DNA of 6,575 nt from positions 1 through 6,575 of the forward strand of contig CAYRKH010000124.1 of NCBI GenBank assembly GCA_964424805.1, in the 5' to 3' direction. The stretch's first letter is position 1; each line of letters begins with the position of its first letter. Source of the stretch: IDS-8 sp964424805 (GTDB taxonomy: Bacteria; Pseudomonadota; Gammaproteobacteria; Steroidobacterales; Woeseiaceae). Position numbers and translations under genes: made by a program. Of this stretch, positions 5,865-6,575 are shown piece by piece. The notes below the pieces were generated by a model, which was not told the origin of the DNA, did no database searches, and worked only from the letters and a program-made list of their open reading frames with translations.

Positions 5865-6575
5865 GCCGCCTGTGCCTTGTCGTCGACGATGCTGCGGCCC
5901 TTGTTGCGCACCATGTACTCGAACTCGTGCCGGAAATGCTTGACGAAACTCTGCACCGGCCACGCGGCCGCGTCGCCCAGCGCGCAGATCGTGTGGCCTT
6001 CGATGTGATCCGCCACGTCGACCAGCTTGTCCAGGTCGGATTCCGTGCCGCGCCCCTGGAGGATGCTCGTAAGCATCCGCCACAGCCAGCCGGTGCCCTC
6101 GCGGCAGGGCGTGCACTGGCCGCAGGATTCCGCCATGTAGAATCGGGAGATACGGCGCAGCGCGCGCACCATGCAGGTCGTCTCGTCCATCACGATCACG
6201 GCGCCGGTGCCGAAGGACGAGCCGGCCTCTTTCAGCGAGTTGTAGTCCATCGTGCAGTCCATGATGATCTCGGCGGGCAGGACCGGCACCGACGAGCCGC
6301 CGGGAATCACGGCCTTCAGCTTCCTGCCTTTCCACACGCCGCCGCAGATCTCGAGCAGGTCCCTGAACGGGATGCCCATCGGCAGCTCGAGGTTCTGCGG
6401 TTTCTCGACGTGGCCGGAGACCGAGAACTGCGCCGTGCCGCCCGAGCCTTCGGGTCCCAGGCCCGCGAACCAGCTTGCACCCTTGTGGATGATCGCCGGC
6501 ACGCTCGCAATGGTTTGCGTGTTGTTGATCGTCGTCGGCTTGCCGTACAGCCCGTAGTTGGCCGGGAACGGCGGC
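5861..6575 (-). CDS. nuoF: NADH-quinone oxidoreductase subunit F, 3' part (5' end outside window)
   Basis: NuoF is the NADH- and FMN-binding subunit at the tip of the complex I peripheral arm. It oxidises NADH and feeds electrons through FMN to the [4Fe-4S] cluster N3. The window holds the last 237 codons and the TGA stop. The visible part opens with the conserved PPFPANYGLYGKPTTINN segment. It then carries the soluble-ligand-binding (SLBB) region with IPGGSSVP, and the N3 motif SCGQCTPCREGTGW. The N3 cysteine codons are at 6122-6124, 6113-6115 and 6104-6106, and the fourth ligand, in the HTICALGD segment, is at 5984-5986. All four N3 ligands are present. The N-terminal Rossmann-like FMN/NADH part lies beyond the right edge, roughly 190-200 residues judging from usual family length. 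The frame is open to the window edge. The stop overlaps the nuoG start by four bases (ATGA). Identification is essentially certain. Confidence 0.98.
   Translation of the reverse strand, partial: PPFPANYGLYGKPTTINNTQTIASVPAIIHKGASWFAGLGPEGSGGTAQFSVSGHVEKPQNLELPMGIPFRDLLEICGGVWKGRKLKAVIPGGSSVPVLPAEIIMDCTMDYNSLKEAGSSFGTGAVIVMDETTCMVRALRRISRFYMAESCGQCTPCREGTGWLWRMLTSILQGRGTESDLDKLVDVADHIEGHTICALGDAAAWPVQSFVKHFRHEFEYMVRNKGRSIVDDKAQAA

Noticed and set aside
5865..6335. A 157-codon N-terminal extension of NuoG
   Set aside because: The extension is nuoF sequence read in another frame. The family N-terminus and the ATGA overlap place the start at 5864.

Overview
This window is an internal piece of a bacterial nuo operon, which encodes the proton-pumping NADH:quinone oxidoreductase (respiratory complex I, NDH-1). 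All seven recognisable genes lie on the minus strand in the canonical order nuoF-nuoG-nuoH-nuoI-nuoJ-nuoK-nuoL. Transcription therefore runs from the high-coordinate end to the low-coordinate end. nuoF is cut by the right edge and lacks its 5' part. nuoL is cut by the left edge and lacks its 3' part. The five genes between them are complete and intact.

The sequence is GC-rich. Separate nuoF to nuoL genes, the sequence style of NuoH, NuoI and NuoL, and a NuoG without N7-cluster ligands all suggest a member of Pseudomonadota, most likely gamma- or betaproteobacterial. The window alone does not settle the class.

From right to left: nuoF (5861-6575, partial) and nuoG (3699-5864) encode the peripheral-arm subunits that take electrons from NADH and pass them along Fe-S clusters. 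nuoH (2632-3702) encodes the membrane subunit that helps form the quinone chamber. nuoI (2112-2603) encodes the two-[4Fe-4S] subunit joining the peripheral arm to the quinone site. nuoJ (1489-2094), nuoK (1181-1492) and nuoL (1-1091, partial) encode membrane-arm subunits for proton translocation.

The genes are tightly packed. F/G, G/H and J/K each overlap by four bases (ATGA), a typical arrangement for translational coupling. The three junctions with gaps are H/I (28 nt), I/J (17 nt) and K/L (89 nt). The H/I and K/L gaps are each spanned by a very short open frame that ends on the next gene's start codon. The K/L gap also holds a GC-rich hairpin. No internal promoter, terminator, mobile element, RNA gene or CRISPR array was recognised. 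No stretch over 300 bases lacks a gene, and the plus strand shows no credible gene. I see no novel system here; the points of interest are junction details and subunit variations in an otherwise ordinary core operon.
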